DNA from: Burkholderia sp. BCC0506
GTDB taxonomy: Bacteria > Pseudomonadota > Gammaproteobacteria > Burkholderiales > Burkholderiaceae
Assembly (NCBI RefSeq): GCF_902833145.1
Contig: NZ_CADFEN010000002.1
Location: 704,702-768,701 of the forward strand
DNA length: 64,000 nucleotides
Reading direction: 5' to 3'
Both the position numbers and the translations under genes were made by a program. Below the pieces are notes generated by a model. The model searched no databases. It saw only the letters and a program-made list of their open reading frames with translations, and was not told the DNA's origin. Numbering within the stretch: the stretch's first letter is position 1; every line of letters starts with the position of its first letter. Positions 55,824-64,000 of the stretch are shown in pieces.

Positions 55824-56108
55824 TCAGCACTCGCCTTTCTTCGCGTGCCCCGGCGGGCAGTGATAGCCGCCATGACCGCGATGACGCTCTTCCCACTCGC
55901 GGCGTTCCCAGTAGCGATGGCCATCCCAGTAGCGGTCGCCGTGCCAGCCGACGATGACCGCCGGTGCAGGGGCGACCACGACCGGGGCGGGCGCGACGAC
56001 GACCGGCGCGGGCGTGCCGATGTTGACGTCGACGTTGACGGCGTGAGCGAGGCCGGACAGCGAAAGGCCGAGGCCGGCAAAAGCGAGGGCGATCAGCGAG
56101 CGTTGCAT
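55824..56108 (-). CDS. Small secreted protein with Pro/Ala/Val repeat
   Basis: A 94-residue protein with a signal peptide (QRSLIALAFAGLGLSLSGLA ending HA), then VNVDVNIGTPAP, two PAPVVVA repeats and a His/Arg/Tyr-rich tail (WHGDRYWDGHRYWERREWEE) ending in a CPPGHAKKGEC segment. It resembles the small PXPV-type proteins. Periplasmic or surface location is likely; its function is unknown. GGAAAAG precedes the ATG at 56108. Confidence 0.8.
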   Translation of the reverse strand: MQRSLIALAFAGLGLSLSGLAHAVNVDVNIGTPAPVVVAPAPVVVAPAPAVIVGWHGDRYWDGHRYWERREWEERHRGHGGYHCPPGHAKKGEC

Positions 56109-56489
56109 GTTCTTTTCCGTGATGTCGTGATGAATGGGCCGACGCGACGCGATGGAAGCGAGGGGGACCGTTCCACCGGGGGAACGCCGCGCCGACACGA
56201 TGCAGTGTGCTGCCGCGCGACGGAAAAGGCGAGTCGTGATTATTACGGAGGATTGACGGCGCGCGAGCGCGCGGCGTGCCATCCATTTGACATTGGCGGC
56301 CGGCCGATACGGATGATCCCGCAGCATGGTGCGGTGCCCGCTGCGGGGATTTGACATTCGACCGCGCACGGCGGAGCGCGGGTATTAACAGCGCGTTACA
56401 AAGTCACGTCCGGCGGGCCGCCGGATCGCGCTATTCGCTGCATAAAAAGAACGACGCCGGCCGTCGGGCCGGCTGCCGTCACCGACCGG
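56109..56489. other. 381-bp intergenic region
   Basis: Holds the promoter of the small secreted protein and, at 56444-56473, the terminator of the LOG-family gene. No other feature could be supported. Confidence 0.5.
56444..56473 (-). terminator. Terminator of the LOG-family gene
   Basis: GCCGGCC (56456-56462) pairs with GGCCGGC (56467-56473); AAAAA at 56444-56448 becomes a T tract on the minus strand. Confidence 0.65.
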
Positions 56490-57248
56490 TTACAGGTAGA
56501 ACATCCGGTCTTCTTCCGGGCGCGGCGGATGATCGTCGTCGTCCGAACCTTCTTCCTCGCCGCTGTCCTCGTAAAACGCGAGCACCGCGTCGAGCACCTG
56601 GTCGGGATCGTCGATCACCTGCATCAGGTCCATGTCTTCCGGGTTGATCAGGCCCATCGGAATCAGTTGATCGCGGAACCATTGCAGCAGCCCCTGCCAG
56701 AACTCGCTGCCGACGAGGACGATCGGCACGAGGCGCGACTTCTTCGTCTGGATCAGCGTGAGCACTTCGGACAGCTCGTCGAGCGTGCCGAAGCCGCCCG
56801 GCATCACGATCACCGCATCAGAGTTCTTCACGAACGTGACCTTGCGCGTGAAGAAGTGGCGGAAGCGCAGCGAGATGTCCTGGTAGTGGTTGCCGGCCTG
56901 CTCGTGCGGCAGCTCGATGTTCAGGCCGACCGACGGCGCCTTGCCGGCGTGCGCGCCCTTGTTCGCGGCTTCCATGATGCCGGGGCCGCCGCCGGAGATC
57001 ACCGCGAAGCCGGCGTCCGACAGCTTGCGCGCGATCTGCGCGGCGAGCTTGTAGTGCGGGTTGTCGGGTTTGAGGCGGGCAGAACCGTAGATGCTGACGG
57101 CCGGGCGGATCTCCGACAGGTACTCGGTCGCCTCGATAAACTCTGCCATAATCGTGAACATCTGCCACGATGCGCGCGCCTTCTTGGCCGTCGCGCGTTC
57201 TTGATCTGCGAGCGAACGCAGACTCGGAATCACTTTTCTCTTGTTCAT
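56490..57248 (-). CDS. LOG-family (TIGR00730) Rossmann-fold protein
   Basis: A 252-residue cytoplasmic protein. The nucleotide-binding and catalytic motifs are VISGGGPGIMEAANKGA and VIVMPGGFGTLDELSEVL, typical of LOG-type nucleoside monophosphate phosphoribohydrolases. The acidic C-terminal tail (GEEEGSDDDDHPPRPEE) is unusual. Its ATG is one base from the polA ATG on the other strand, so its leader lies within polA. Confidence 0.9.
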   Translation of the reverse strand: MNKRKVIPSLRSLADQERATAKKARASWQMFTIMAEFIEATEYLSEIRPAVSIYGSARLKPDNPHYKLAAQIARKLSDAGFAVISGGGPGIMEAANKGAHAGKAPSVGLNIELPHEQAGNHYQDISLRFRHFFTRKVTFVKNSDAVIVMPGGFGTLDELSEVLTLIQTKKSRLVPIVLVGSEFWQGLLQWFRDQLIPMGLINPEDMDLMQVIDDPDQVLDAVLAFYEDSGEEEGSDDDDHPPRPEEDRMFYL

Positions 57249-57249
57249 A

Positions 57250-60003
57250 ATGCCTGAAGAACGAAATCTGGAAGGTAAGACCCTGCTATTGGTTGACGGT
57301 TCGAGCTATCTGTATCGGGCTTACCATGCGATGCCTGATTTGCGTGGCCCTGGCGGGGAGCCGACCGGAGCGCTCTACGGAATCATCAACATGCTGCGCC
57401 GTATGCGCAAGGAAGTCAGTGCAGAGTATAGCGCTTGCGTGTTCGATGCAAAGGGCAAGACGTTCCGCGACGACCTTTATGCCGACTATAAGGCAAACCG
57501 CCCGTCGATGCCGCCCGATCTCGCGTTGCAGGTCGAACCGATCCACGGCGCGGTGCGCGCGCTCGGCTGGCCGCTGCTGATGGTCGAGGGCGTCGAGGCC
57601 GACGACGTGATCGGCACGCTCGCACGCGAAGCCGAACGACACGGGATGAACGTGATCGTGTCGACCGGCGACAAGGATCTCGCGCAACTCGTGACCGAGC
57701 GCGTCACGCTCGTCAACACGATGACCAACGAGACGCTCGACCGCGACGGCGTGATCGCGAAGTTCGGCGTGCCGCCCGAGCGCATCATCGACTACCTCGC
57801 GCTGATCGGCGACACCGTCGACAACGTGCCGGGCGTCGAGAAGTGCGGCCCGAAGACGGCCGTGAAGTGGCTGTCGCAATACGAGAGCCTCGACGGCGTG
57901 ATCGAACATGCGGGCGAGATCAAGGGCGTGGTCGGCGACAATCTGCGCCGCGCGCTGGATTTTCTGCCGCTCGGCCGCCAGCTCGTGACCGTCGACACGG
58001 CCTGCGATCTCGCGCCGCATCTCGAGTCGATCGAAGCGTCGCTGAAGACGGACGGCGAAGCGCGCGACCTGCTGCGCGACATCTTCGCGCGCTACGGTTT
58101 CAAGACCTGGCTGCGCGAGGTCGAGAGCGCACCCGCGGAAGGCGACGGCGCCGATGCGCCGGAAGGCGAGCCGGCCCCGGTGATCGCGGCGGACGTCGTG
58201 CGCGAATACGACACGATCCAGACCTGGGCGCAGTTCGATGCGTGGTTCGCGAAGATCGATGCGGCCGCGCTGACCGCGTTCGACACCGAGACGACCGCGC
58301 TCGATCCGATGCTCGCGCGGCTCGTCGGCCTGTCGTTCTCGGTCGAGCCGGGCAAGGCGGCCTACCTGCCGGTCGCGCACCGCGGCCCCGACATGCCCGA
58401 GCAGCTTCCGCTCGACGACGTGCTCGCGCGCCTGAAGCCGTGGCTCGAATCGGCCGATCGCAAGAAGGTCGGCCAGCACCTGAAGTACGACGCACAGGTG
58501 CTCGCGAACTACGGCATCGCGCTGAACGGCATCGAGCACGACACGCTGCTCGAATCGTACGTGCTCGAATCGCACCGCACGCACGACATGGACAGCCTCG
58601 CGCTGCGTCATCTGGGCGTCAAGACGATCAAGTACGAGGACGTGGCCGGCAAGGGCGCGAAGCAGATCGGTTTCGACGAAGTGGCGCTCGCGCAGGCCGC
58701 GGAATACGCGGCCGAAGATGCCGACATCACGCTGCAGCTCCATCACGCGCTGTATCCGCAGATCGCGCGCGAGCCGGGGCTCGAGCGCGTGTACCGCGAG
58801 ATCGAGATGCCGGTGTCGCTCGTGCTGCGCAAGATGGAGCGCACGGGCGTGCTGATCGACGATGCGCGCCTGCAGGCGCAGAGCACCGAAATCGCGACGC
58901 GCCTGATCGAGCTCGAGGGCCAGGCGTACGAACTGGCGGGCGGCGAATTCAATCTCGGCTCGCCGAAGCAGATCGGGCAGATTTTCTTCGAGAAGCTGCA
59001 GTTGCCGGTCGTGAAGAAGACGCCGAGCGGCGCGCCGTCGACCGACGAGGAAGTGCTGCAGAAGCTGGCCGAGGACTATCCGCTGCCGAAGCTGCTGCTC
59101 GAGCATCGCGGGCTGTCGAAGCTGAAGTCGACCTATACCGACAAGCTGCCGCGCATGGTGAACCCCGCCACCGGCCGCGTGCACACGAACTATGCGCAAG
59201 CGGTCGCCGTGACGGGCCGCCTCGCATCGAACGACCCGAATCTTCAGAACATTCCGGTGCGCACGGCCGAAGGCCGGCGCATCCGCGAGGCGTTCATCGC
59301 GTCGCCGGGCCACCGGATCGTGTCGGCCGACTATTCGCAGATCGAACTGCGGATCATGGCGCACATCTCGGGCGACGCGTCGCTGCTGCGCGCGTTCTCG
59401 CAGGGCGAGGACATCCACCGTGCGACGGCCGCCGAGGTGTTCGGCGTGACGCCGCTGGAGGTCAATTCCGACCAGCGCCGGATCGCGAAGGTGATCAACT
59501 TCGGGCTCATCTACGGGATGAGCGCGTTCGGGCTCGCGTCGAATCTCGGCATCACGCGCGACGCGGCGAAGCTCTACATCGACCGCTATTTCGCCCGCTA
59601 TCCGGGTGTCGCGCAGTACATGGAAGACACGCGCGCGACCGCGAAGGAGAAGGGCTACGTCGAAACCGTTTTCGGCCGCCGCCTGTGGCTGCCCGAGATC
59701 AACGGCGGCAACGGTCCGCGCCGCCAGGCCGCCGAGCGCGCGGCCATCAACGCACCGATGCAGGGCACGGCGGCCGACCTGATCAAGCTGTCGATGATCG
59801 CGGTGGACGACTGGCTCACGCGCGACGGGCTTGCGTCGCGGATGATCATGCAGGTGCACGATGAACTGGTGCTCGAGGTGCCCGACGGCGAGCTGTCGCT
59901 CGTGCGCGAGAAACTGCCGGAAATGATGTGCGGCGTCGCGAAGCTGAAGGTGCCGCTGGTTGCCGAAGTGGGCGCCGGCGCGAACTGGGAAGAGGCACAC
60001 TGA
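57250..60003 (+). CDS. polA: DNA polymerase I
   Basis: A 917-residue repair and replication polymerase. The N-terminal 5'-3' exonuclease begins LLLVDGSSYLYRAYHAMPDL, the 3'-5' exonuclease has the DEDD-type FDTETTALDPML, and the polymerase domain has DYSQIELRIMAHIS, KVINFGLIYGMSAFGL and MQVHDELVLEVP. All catalytic residues expected for an active proofreading enzyme are visible. No clear ribosome site precedes the ATG. It is divergent from the LOG gene with one base between the starts. Confidence 0.97.
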   Translation: MPEERNLEGKTLLLVDGSSYLYRAYHAMPDLRGPGGEPTGALYGIINMLRRMRKEVSAEYSACVFDAKGKTFRDDLYADYKANRPSMPPDLALQVEPIHGAVRALGWPLLMVEGVEADDVIGTLAREAERHGMNVIVSTGDKDLAQLVTERVTLVNTMTNETLDRDGVIAKFGVPPERIIDYLALIGDTVDNVPGVEKCGPKTAVKWLSQYESLDGVIEHAGEIKGVVGDNLRRALDFLPLGRQLVTVDTACDLAPHLESIEASLKTDGEARDLLRDIFARYGFKTWLREVESAPAEGDGADAPEGEPAPVIAADVVREYDTIQTWAQFDAWFAKIDAAALTAFDTETTALDPMLARLVGLSFSVEPGKAAYLPVAHRGPDMPEQLPLDDVLARLKPWLESADRKKVGQHLKYDAQVLANYGIALNGIEHDTLLESYVLESHRTHDMDSLALRHLGVKTIKYEDVAGKGAKQIGFDEVALAQAAEYAAEDADITLQLHHALYPQIAREPGLERVYREIEMPVSLVLRKMERTGVLIDDARLQAQSTEIATRLIELEGQAYELAGGEFNLGSPKQIGQIFFEKLQLPVVKKTPSGAPSTDEEVLQKLAEDYPLPKLLLEHRGLSKLKSTYTDKLPRMVNPATGRVHTNYAQAVAVTGRLASNDPNLQNIPVRTAEGRRIREAFIASPGHRIVSADYSQIELRIMAHISGDASLLRAFSQGEDIHRATAAEVFGVTPLEVNSDQRRIAKVINFGLIYGMSAFGLASNLGITRDAAKLYIDRYFARYPGVAQYMEDTRATAKEKGYVETVFGRRLWLPEINGGNGPRRQAAERAAINAPMQGTAADLIKLSMIAVDDWLTRDGLASRMIMQVHDELVLEVPDGELSLVREKLPEMMCGVAKLKVPLVAEVGAGANWEEAH

Positions 60004-60280
60004 CGCACCCCCGCGCGGTGCCTGTTCCCCGCGGCATAGTGTTGCAGGGATGCTGAATATCGAGGTGGTTTGCTTGTGGTCAACGCGCAAGCTCCCGGAC
60101 AATGCATGTCAGTCATGTCATTGACGCGGGGCGGCGCGCCCCGCGTTCCGGGCCGGCGCATCGAAGTGCTTCGAACTGCACATCGATGATGTCCGAACCG
60201 GTTAATCCGTCGGGTGGCGTGAGTGCATGGCGTTTGCTTCATCCGGCGGCAGCAGTTTCGAATCGCAAAGGGGGAATCAG

Positions 60281-61615
60281 ATGCATCGGATCATCATCGT
60301 AGGCGGAGGCGCCGGCGGCCTGGAACTGGCGACGCGGCTCGGCGACCGTTACGGCGCGCGCGGCAATCGTCCCGCGCGTGCGCTCGTCACGCTCGTCGAC
60401 CGCAATCCGACGCACATCTGGAAACCGTTGCTGCACGAGGTCGCGGCCGGCAGCATGGACCCGTTCACGCAGGAGCTCGAATATGCGGCGCAGGCGCGCT
60501 GGCACGGCTTCGAGTTCCAGCAGGGCGAGCTGACCGGGCTCGACCGCGCGGCGAAGCGTCTGACGCTGTCGCCCATCAACGACAGCGACGGCGTGGAACT
60601 GTTGCCGGCGCGCGAGCTGGAATACGACACCCTCGTGATCGCGATCGGCAGCACGACGCACTTCTTCGGCGTGCAGGGCGCGCCGGAAAACGCGATTGCG
60701 CTCGACACGGTCGGGGAGGCCGAACGCTTCCGCAAGCGCTTGATCGCGGCATGCATGCGCGCCGAGCACCAGGCGCCGGCGCCGAGTGCGCCAGGCGAGT
60801 CGGCCGAGCCGCGCATCCAGGTCGTGATCGTCGGCGGCGGCGCGACGGGCGTCGAGTTGTCCGCGGAGCTGCGCAATACCGCGCAGGTACTGTCCGCGTA
60901 CGGGCTGCACAAGCTCGATCCGCGCCATGACGTCGGCATCGTGCTGATCGAATCGGGGCCGCGGATCCTGCCGGCCCTGCAGGATCGCGTGTCGGCGGCG
61001 ACGGCCGAACTGCTCGAGAAGCTCGGCGTGCGGCTGATGCTCGGCGAGCGCGTGACCGAGGTGGCGCCCGGGTTCGTGCATACCGCGAGCGGCAAGGCGG
61101 TGCGCGCGGACCTGACGGTCTGGGCGGCCGGCATCAAGGCGCCGTCCGTGCTCTCGCAGCTCGACGGCCTCCAGGTCAACAAGCTCGGGCAGCTCGACGT
61201 GCGCCGCACGTTGCAGACCTTCACCGACGACAACGTGTTCGCGCTCGGCGATTGCGCGGCCTGTGCATGGCCGGGCAACGAACGCAACGTGCCGCCGCGT
61301 GCGCAGGCGGCGCACCAGCAGGCGAGTTTCCTGCTGAAGGCGATCGGCTGCCGGCTCGAAGGGCGCCCGCTGCCCGAGTTCACGTATCGCGATTTCGGCT
61401 CGCTCGTGTCGCTCGGCCACTTCAGCGCGGTCGGCAACCTGATGGGCGGGCTGATCGGCGGCAACATGCTGATCGAAGGGCTGTTCGCGCGCTTCATGTA
61501 CATGTCGCTGTACCGGCTGCACATCGCGGCGCTGCACGGTTATCCGCGGATGATGCTCGACACGGTCGCGCACTGGCTGCGGCGCACGACGCTGCCGCGC
61601 GTGAAGCTGCACTGA
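60281..61615 (+). CDS. ndh: Type II NADH dehydrogenase
   Basis: A 444-residue peripheral membrane flavoprotein that passes electrons from NADH to quinone without pumping protons. FAD-binding RIIIVGGGAGGLELATRLGD starts the protein, the NADH-binding motif is VVIVGGGATGVELSAELRNT, and DDNVFALGDCAAC is the second FAD contact. The C-terminus has an amphipathic/hydrophobic membrane-docking segment (GGNMLIEGLFARFMYMSLYR). GGGGA precedes the ATG. Confidence 0.94.
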   Translation: MHRIIIVGGGAGGLELATRLGDRYGARGNRPARALVTLVDRNPTHIWKPLLHEVAAGSMDPFTQELEYAAQARWHGFEFQQGELTGLDRAAKRLTLSPINDSDGVELLPARELEYDTLVIAIGSTTHFFGVQGAPENAIALDTVGEAERFRKRLIAACMRAEHQAPAPSAPGESAEPRIQVVIVGGGATGVELSAELRNTAQVLSAYGLHKLDPRHDVGIVLIESGPRILPALQDRVSAATAELLEKLGVRLMLGERVTEVAPGFVHTASGKAVRADLTVWAAGIKAPSVLSQLDGLQVNKLGQLDVRRTLQTFTDDNVFALGDCAACAWPGNERNVPPRAQAAHQQASFLLKAIGCRLEGRPLPEFTYRDFGSLVSLGHFSAVGNLMGGLIGGNMLIEGLFARFMYMSLYRLHIAALHGYPRMMLDTVAHWLRRTTLPRVKLH

Positions 61616-61976
61616 TCGCGCGCGTGCGTGCGAAGCGGGCGGGGCGGACGCATGCCATGCGTGTTCCCCGCCCGTTTTTTCTTTTCGATTCGCAAACATT
61701 CGGTCGCACGACGAGCTCGGCCATGCGCATCCGTACGGTGATTCGGCAAGGCCTTCGGCGGGCTTGCGCGCCATGTCGATTCGATCGCCGCAACGCGACG
61801 TAATCGAGTCTTACACATCTGACAGTTGACGCGACAACGGATTATTGGGCATCTTGTCCGGGTTTTCGTTCGCGGCGGGGTGCCAACCGCCGCGACCTCC
61901 GCACCGCGCGCCGGTGCGATGCCCCGTCATGCCGTTCCGCGATCGTGACGGCGGCGCCCAATCGAGGAGTGCATTC
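61616..61976. other. 361-bp intergenic region with ndh terminator
   Basis: Contains the ndh terminator at 61637-61680 and, further right, presumably the promoter of the dienelactone hydrolase gene. No gene was supported. Confidence 0.5.
61637..61680 (+). terminator. Terminator after ndh
   Basis: GGGCGGGG (61637-61644) pairs with CCCCGCCC (61666-61673); an inner GCATG/CATGC pairs too, and TTTTTT follows at 61675-61680. Confidence 0.8.
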
Positions 61977-62852
61977 ATGTTGAAACCCGAAGTCGACAGC
62001 CTGGTCCCCCATGTCCCGTTCTCGCGCCGCAAGTTCATGCAGGCCGCCCTGGGCGGCACCTTCGCGGCGGCCGTGCTGCCCGTGTCGGCGCAGACGGTCA
62101 CGACCGACAGCACCGGGCTGGACGTCGACACCATCGAGATCCGTTCGGGCGATGCGAGCGTGCCGGCTTATCGCGCCCAGCCGGTCGACAAGACGAACCT
62201 GCCGGTCGTCATCGTGATTCACGAGATCTTCGGCGTGCATGCGCATATCGCCGATGTGTGCCGGCGCTTCGCGAAGCTCGGCTATCTCGCGATCGCGCCC
62301 GACCTGTTCGCCCGGCAGGGCAACGCGGCGAAGTATCCGACGATCAAGGATCTTTACGACAACATCATCAGCAAGGTGCCGGACCGGCAGGTCACCGAGG
62401 ACCTCGACGCAACGGTCGCGTGGGCCGGCAAGAACGGCGGCGACCTCACGCGTCTCGGCGTGACCGGGTTCTGCTGGGGCGGTCGCCAGGCGTGGCTGTA
62501 TGCGGAACACAATCCGCACGTGCGGGCCGCGGTGGCGTGGTACGGGTTCGTCGAAGGCAAAACCGACGAGATGACGCCGTTCAACCCGGTCGATCACGCA
62601 TCGTTGCTGAAGGTGCCGGTGCTCGGGCTGTACGGCGAGAAGGACCAGAACATCACGCAGGCGTCGCTCGCGGACATGCGCAAGGCGATCCAGGCGAGCG
62701 ATTCGAAGCTCGCGCGCGAATCGGAAATCGTCGTGTATCCGGATGCCGGTCACGCGTTTTTCGCCGACTACCGGCCGAGCTATGTGAAGGCCGACGCCGA
62801 GGATGGGTGGAAGCGCGCGATCGAGTGGTTCCACAAGTACGGCGTGATGTAA
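61977..62852 (+). CDS. Tat-exported dienelactone hydrolase family protein
   Basis: A 291-residue alpha/beta hydrolase. A twin-arginine signal (FSRRKFMQAALGGTFAAAVL) predicts export of the folded enzyme. The catalytic Cys is in VTGFCWGGRQAWLY, with the acid in GLYGEKDQN and the His in YPDAGHAFF. The family opens dienelactones, but many members have other ester substrates. GAGGAG precedes the ATG at 61977. Confidence 0.92.
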   Translation: MLKPEVDSLVPHVPFSRRKFMQAALGGTFAAAVLPVSAQTVTTDSTGLDVDTIEIRSGDASVPAYRAQPVDKTNLPVVIVIHEIFGVHAHIADVCRRFAKLGYLAIAPDLFARQGNAAKYPTIKDLYDNIISKVPDRQVTEDLDATVAWAGKNGGDLTRLGVTGFCWGGRQAWLYAEHNPHVRAAVAWYGFVEGKTDEMTPFNPVDHASLLKVPVLGLYGEKDQNITQASLADMRKAIQASDSKLARESEIVVYPDAGHAFFADYRPSYVKADAEDGWKRAIEWFHKYGVM

Positions 62853-62863
62853 GCAACGAGCGG

Positions 62864-62938
62864 CGGCATCGGCTGCTGCGGCACTGGCCGCCGCGGGATC
62901 GGCCGCCGCGGCATCGGCCGCCGCGGCATCGGCCGCCG
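62864..62938. repeat. 15-bp tandem repeat, five copies
   Basis: Five units of the pattern CGGCATCGGCCGCCG, the first three slightly diverged. They lie between convergent genes with no promoter role evident. Confidence 0.85.
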
Positions 62939-62966
62939 CTTCATACTCATCGAGTCGCGCGGGGGG

Positions 62967-63836
62967 TCAAGGATTCGGGCCGGTCGCGATCGGCCGCGAC
63001 GGATCGGCGCTCCATTCGCTCCACGACCCCGGGTACAGCGACGCGCCGTGCAGGCCCGCCACTTCCAGCGCCAGCGCGTTGTGGCATGCGGTGACGCCGG
63101 AGCCGCATTGCAGGATCGCGCGGTTCGGCTCGGTGCCGCCGAGCACGGTGGTGAACGCCTCGCGCAACTCATGGCCGGTCTTGAAGCGGCCGTCGGCAGT
63201 CAGGTTGTCCTTGAAGAAGCGGTTGCGCGCACCTGGAATGTGGCCACCCACCGGATCGTTCGTTTCGTTTTCGCCGCGATAGCGGTCGGGTGCGCGTGCA
63301 TCGATCACGACGCGCGCGTGCGACGACACGTTCGCGAGCACGGCCGCTGCATCGACCGTCGATTCGAGCGGCGTTGCCGCGCGGAAGTCGCCGGCGGCCG
63401 GTTTCGGCACGTCGGTCGTCAGCGGCTGGCCGGCCGCTTCCCAGGCCTGCAGCCCGCCGTCGAGCACGGCGACCGAATCGTGGCCGAGCCAGCGCAGCAG
63501 CCACCACAGGCGTGCCGCATAGGCGCCGCCTTGCGCGTCGTACGCGACGACCTGCTGGCCCTGCTTGAGGCCGCGGCTGGCGAGCAGCGTGGCGAGCGCG
63601 TCGCGGGTCGGCAGCGGATGGCGGCCGTTGGTGCCCGTCTTGCGGCCCGACAGGTCGCGGTCGAGATGAAGGTATTGCGCGCCGGGGAGGTGGCCGGCCG
63701 CATACGCGGCTTCGCCGGCGCCGGGATCGGCGAGATCGAAGCGGCAGTCGAACAATGCGACGCTGCCGGGCGCCGCGGCCAGGCGCTCGGCGAGATTGGC
63801 AGCGGAGATCAGCGTGGTGTAGTGAGTGTGTGGCAT
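62967..63836 (-). CDS. sseA: Thiosulfate/3-mercaptopyruvate sulfurtransferase
   Basis: A 289-residue cytoplasmic enzyme with two rhodanese domains. The N-terminal domain is inactive and the C-terminal one carries the catalytic Cys in LQCGSGVTACHNAL, where CGSGVT is the mercaptopyruvate sulfurtransferase signature. GAGC precedes the ATG. It transfers sulfane sulfur from mercaptopyruvate or thiosulfate to cyanide and thiols. Confidence 0.94.
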   Translation of the reverse strand: MPHTHYTTLISAANLAERLAAAPGSVALFDCRFDLADPGAGEAAYAAGHLPGAQYLHLDRDLSGRKTGTNGRHPLPTRDALATLLASRGLKQGQQVVAYDAQGGAYAARLWWLLRWLGHDSVAVLDGGLQAWEAAGQPLTTDVPKPAAGDFRAATPLESTVDAAAVLANVSSHARVVIDARAPDRYRGENETNDPVGGHIPGARNRFFKDNLTADGRFKTGHELREAFTTVLGGTEPNRAILQCGSGVTACHNALALEVAGLHGASLYPGSWSEWSADPSRPIATGPNP

Positions 63837-63881
63837 GGCGGCTCCCTGGGGTGCAAATGGCCTGACACTCCAAGTCTAAAC

Positions 63882-63903
63882 AAAAAAAGACGGGCCGAAG
63901 CCC
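63882..63903 (-). terminator. Intrinsic terminator for a minus-strand gene beyond the right edge
   Basis: On the minus strand GGGC-TTCG-GCCC is followed by seven Ts. It lies upstream of sseA, so it would end a transcript entering from the right, beyond 64000. Confidence 0.6.
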
Positions 63904-63905
63904 TA

Positions 63906-63938
63906 ATGCCGTTCAGTTAAGAACTGAACGGCATTTTT
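63906..63938. terminator. 13-bp inverted repeat near the right edge
   Basis: ATGCCGTTCAGTT-AAG-AACTGAACGGCAT, perfect arms, followed by TTTTT on the plus strand. It can act as a terminator or mark an element end; the rest is outside the window. Confidence 0.55.
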
Positions 63939-64000
63939 GTTTTGGGTGTTGTAAACGATGATGGGGGCTGTTAACCTGCGTCGCCATGCTTGATGACACC

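Noticed and set aside
57286-60102. Very long minus-strand frame opposite polA
   Set aside because: His/Arg/Val-rich antisense shadow common in GC-rich DNA; polA on the plus strand has complete catalytic motifs.
60125-60145. GC-rich palindrome after polA as a terminator
   Set aside because: No T tract on either side; left uncalled.

Overview
The window is a high-GC stretch (strong G/C preference at third codon positions) whose gene content and order match a Burkholderia, most likely a member of the Burkholderia cepacia complex. The deciding evidence is a complete cepacian exopolysaccharide cluster in the published bceA-bceK order, together with Burkholderia-type families (BPSS1780 membrane protein, DUF3563, DUF3501, DUF6566-like). 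No rRNA, tRNA, CRISPR array, prophage or intact insertion sequence was seen.

Layout. 1-2.4 kb: a rubrerythrin / FeS protein / DUF3501 set. 3.1-4.1 kb: a transposase-like N-terminal domain fused to a second domain. 4.2-19.0 kb: the cepacian cluster, with bceA (GDP-mannose synthesis) divergent from bceB-bceK (glucosyl-phosphate transferase, UDP-glucose dehydrogenase, phosphatase, outer-membrane exporter, tyrosine kinase, polymerase and four glycosyltransferases). Its tyrosine kinase gene bceF is interrupted by an in-frame TAG codon. 19.0-25.4 kb: an 11-bp tandem repeat, two MFS exporters with HxlR and AraC regulators, an FKBP isomerase and a PF10118 membrane protein. 25.8-28.1 kb: a sigma-54 activator of VpsR type, followed by a near-consensus -24/-12 promoter in a region of almost 1 kb with no firm gene. 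28.3-40.7 kb: an orphan amino-acid binding protein, a Xre-RES toxin-antitoxin pair, assorted enzymes, a TreZ-like protein without the usual catalytic residues, a ThiE-like protein, a CorC/HlyC protein, a degenerate histidine kinase, an EamA exporter, and a LysR/tautomerase pair.

40.8-49.4 kb: a CYTH-CHAD protein, modE convergent with modABC (with a ModE-type operator ahead of modA), a PAP2 phosphatase, a PHB-depolymerase-type esterase, a DUF3563 small protein behind a perfect 13-bp inverted repeat, and an ohr/ohrR pair. 49.5-64 kb: a BPSS1780 membrane protein, thrB, a DUF2782 protein, amn, a candidate small RNA, a tautomerase with a GlxA-type regulator, a LOG-family protein back to back with polA, a type II NADH dehydrogenase, a Tat-exported dienelactone hydrolase and a thiosulfate/mercaptopyruvate sulfurtransferase.

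Together these suggest a chromosomal region that is mostly housekeeping, with one large surface-polysaccharide locus. If the TAG in bceF is real, the strain should make little or no cepacian (non-mucoid) although every other bce gene reads through. The VpsR-like activator about 7 kb from the end of the cluster is a plausible but unproven link to polysaccharide or biofilm control.
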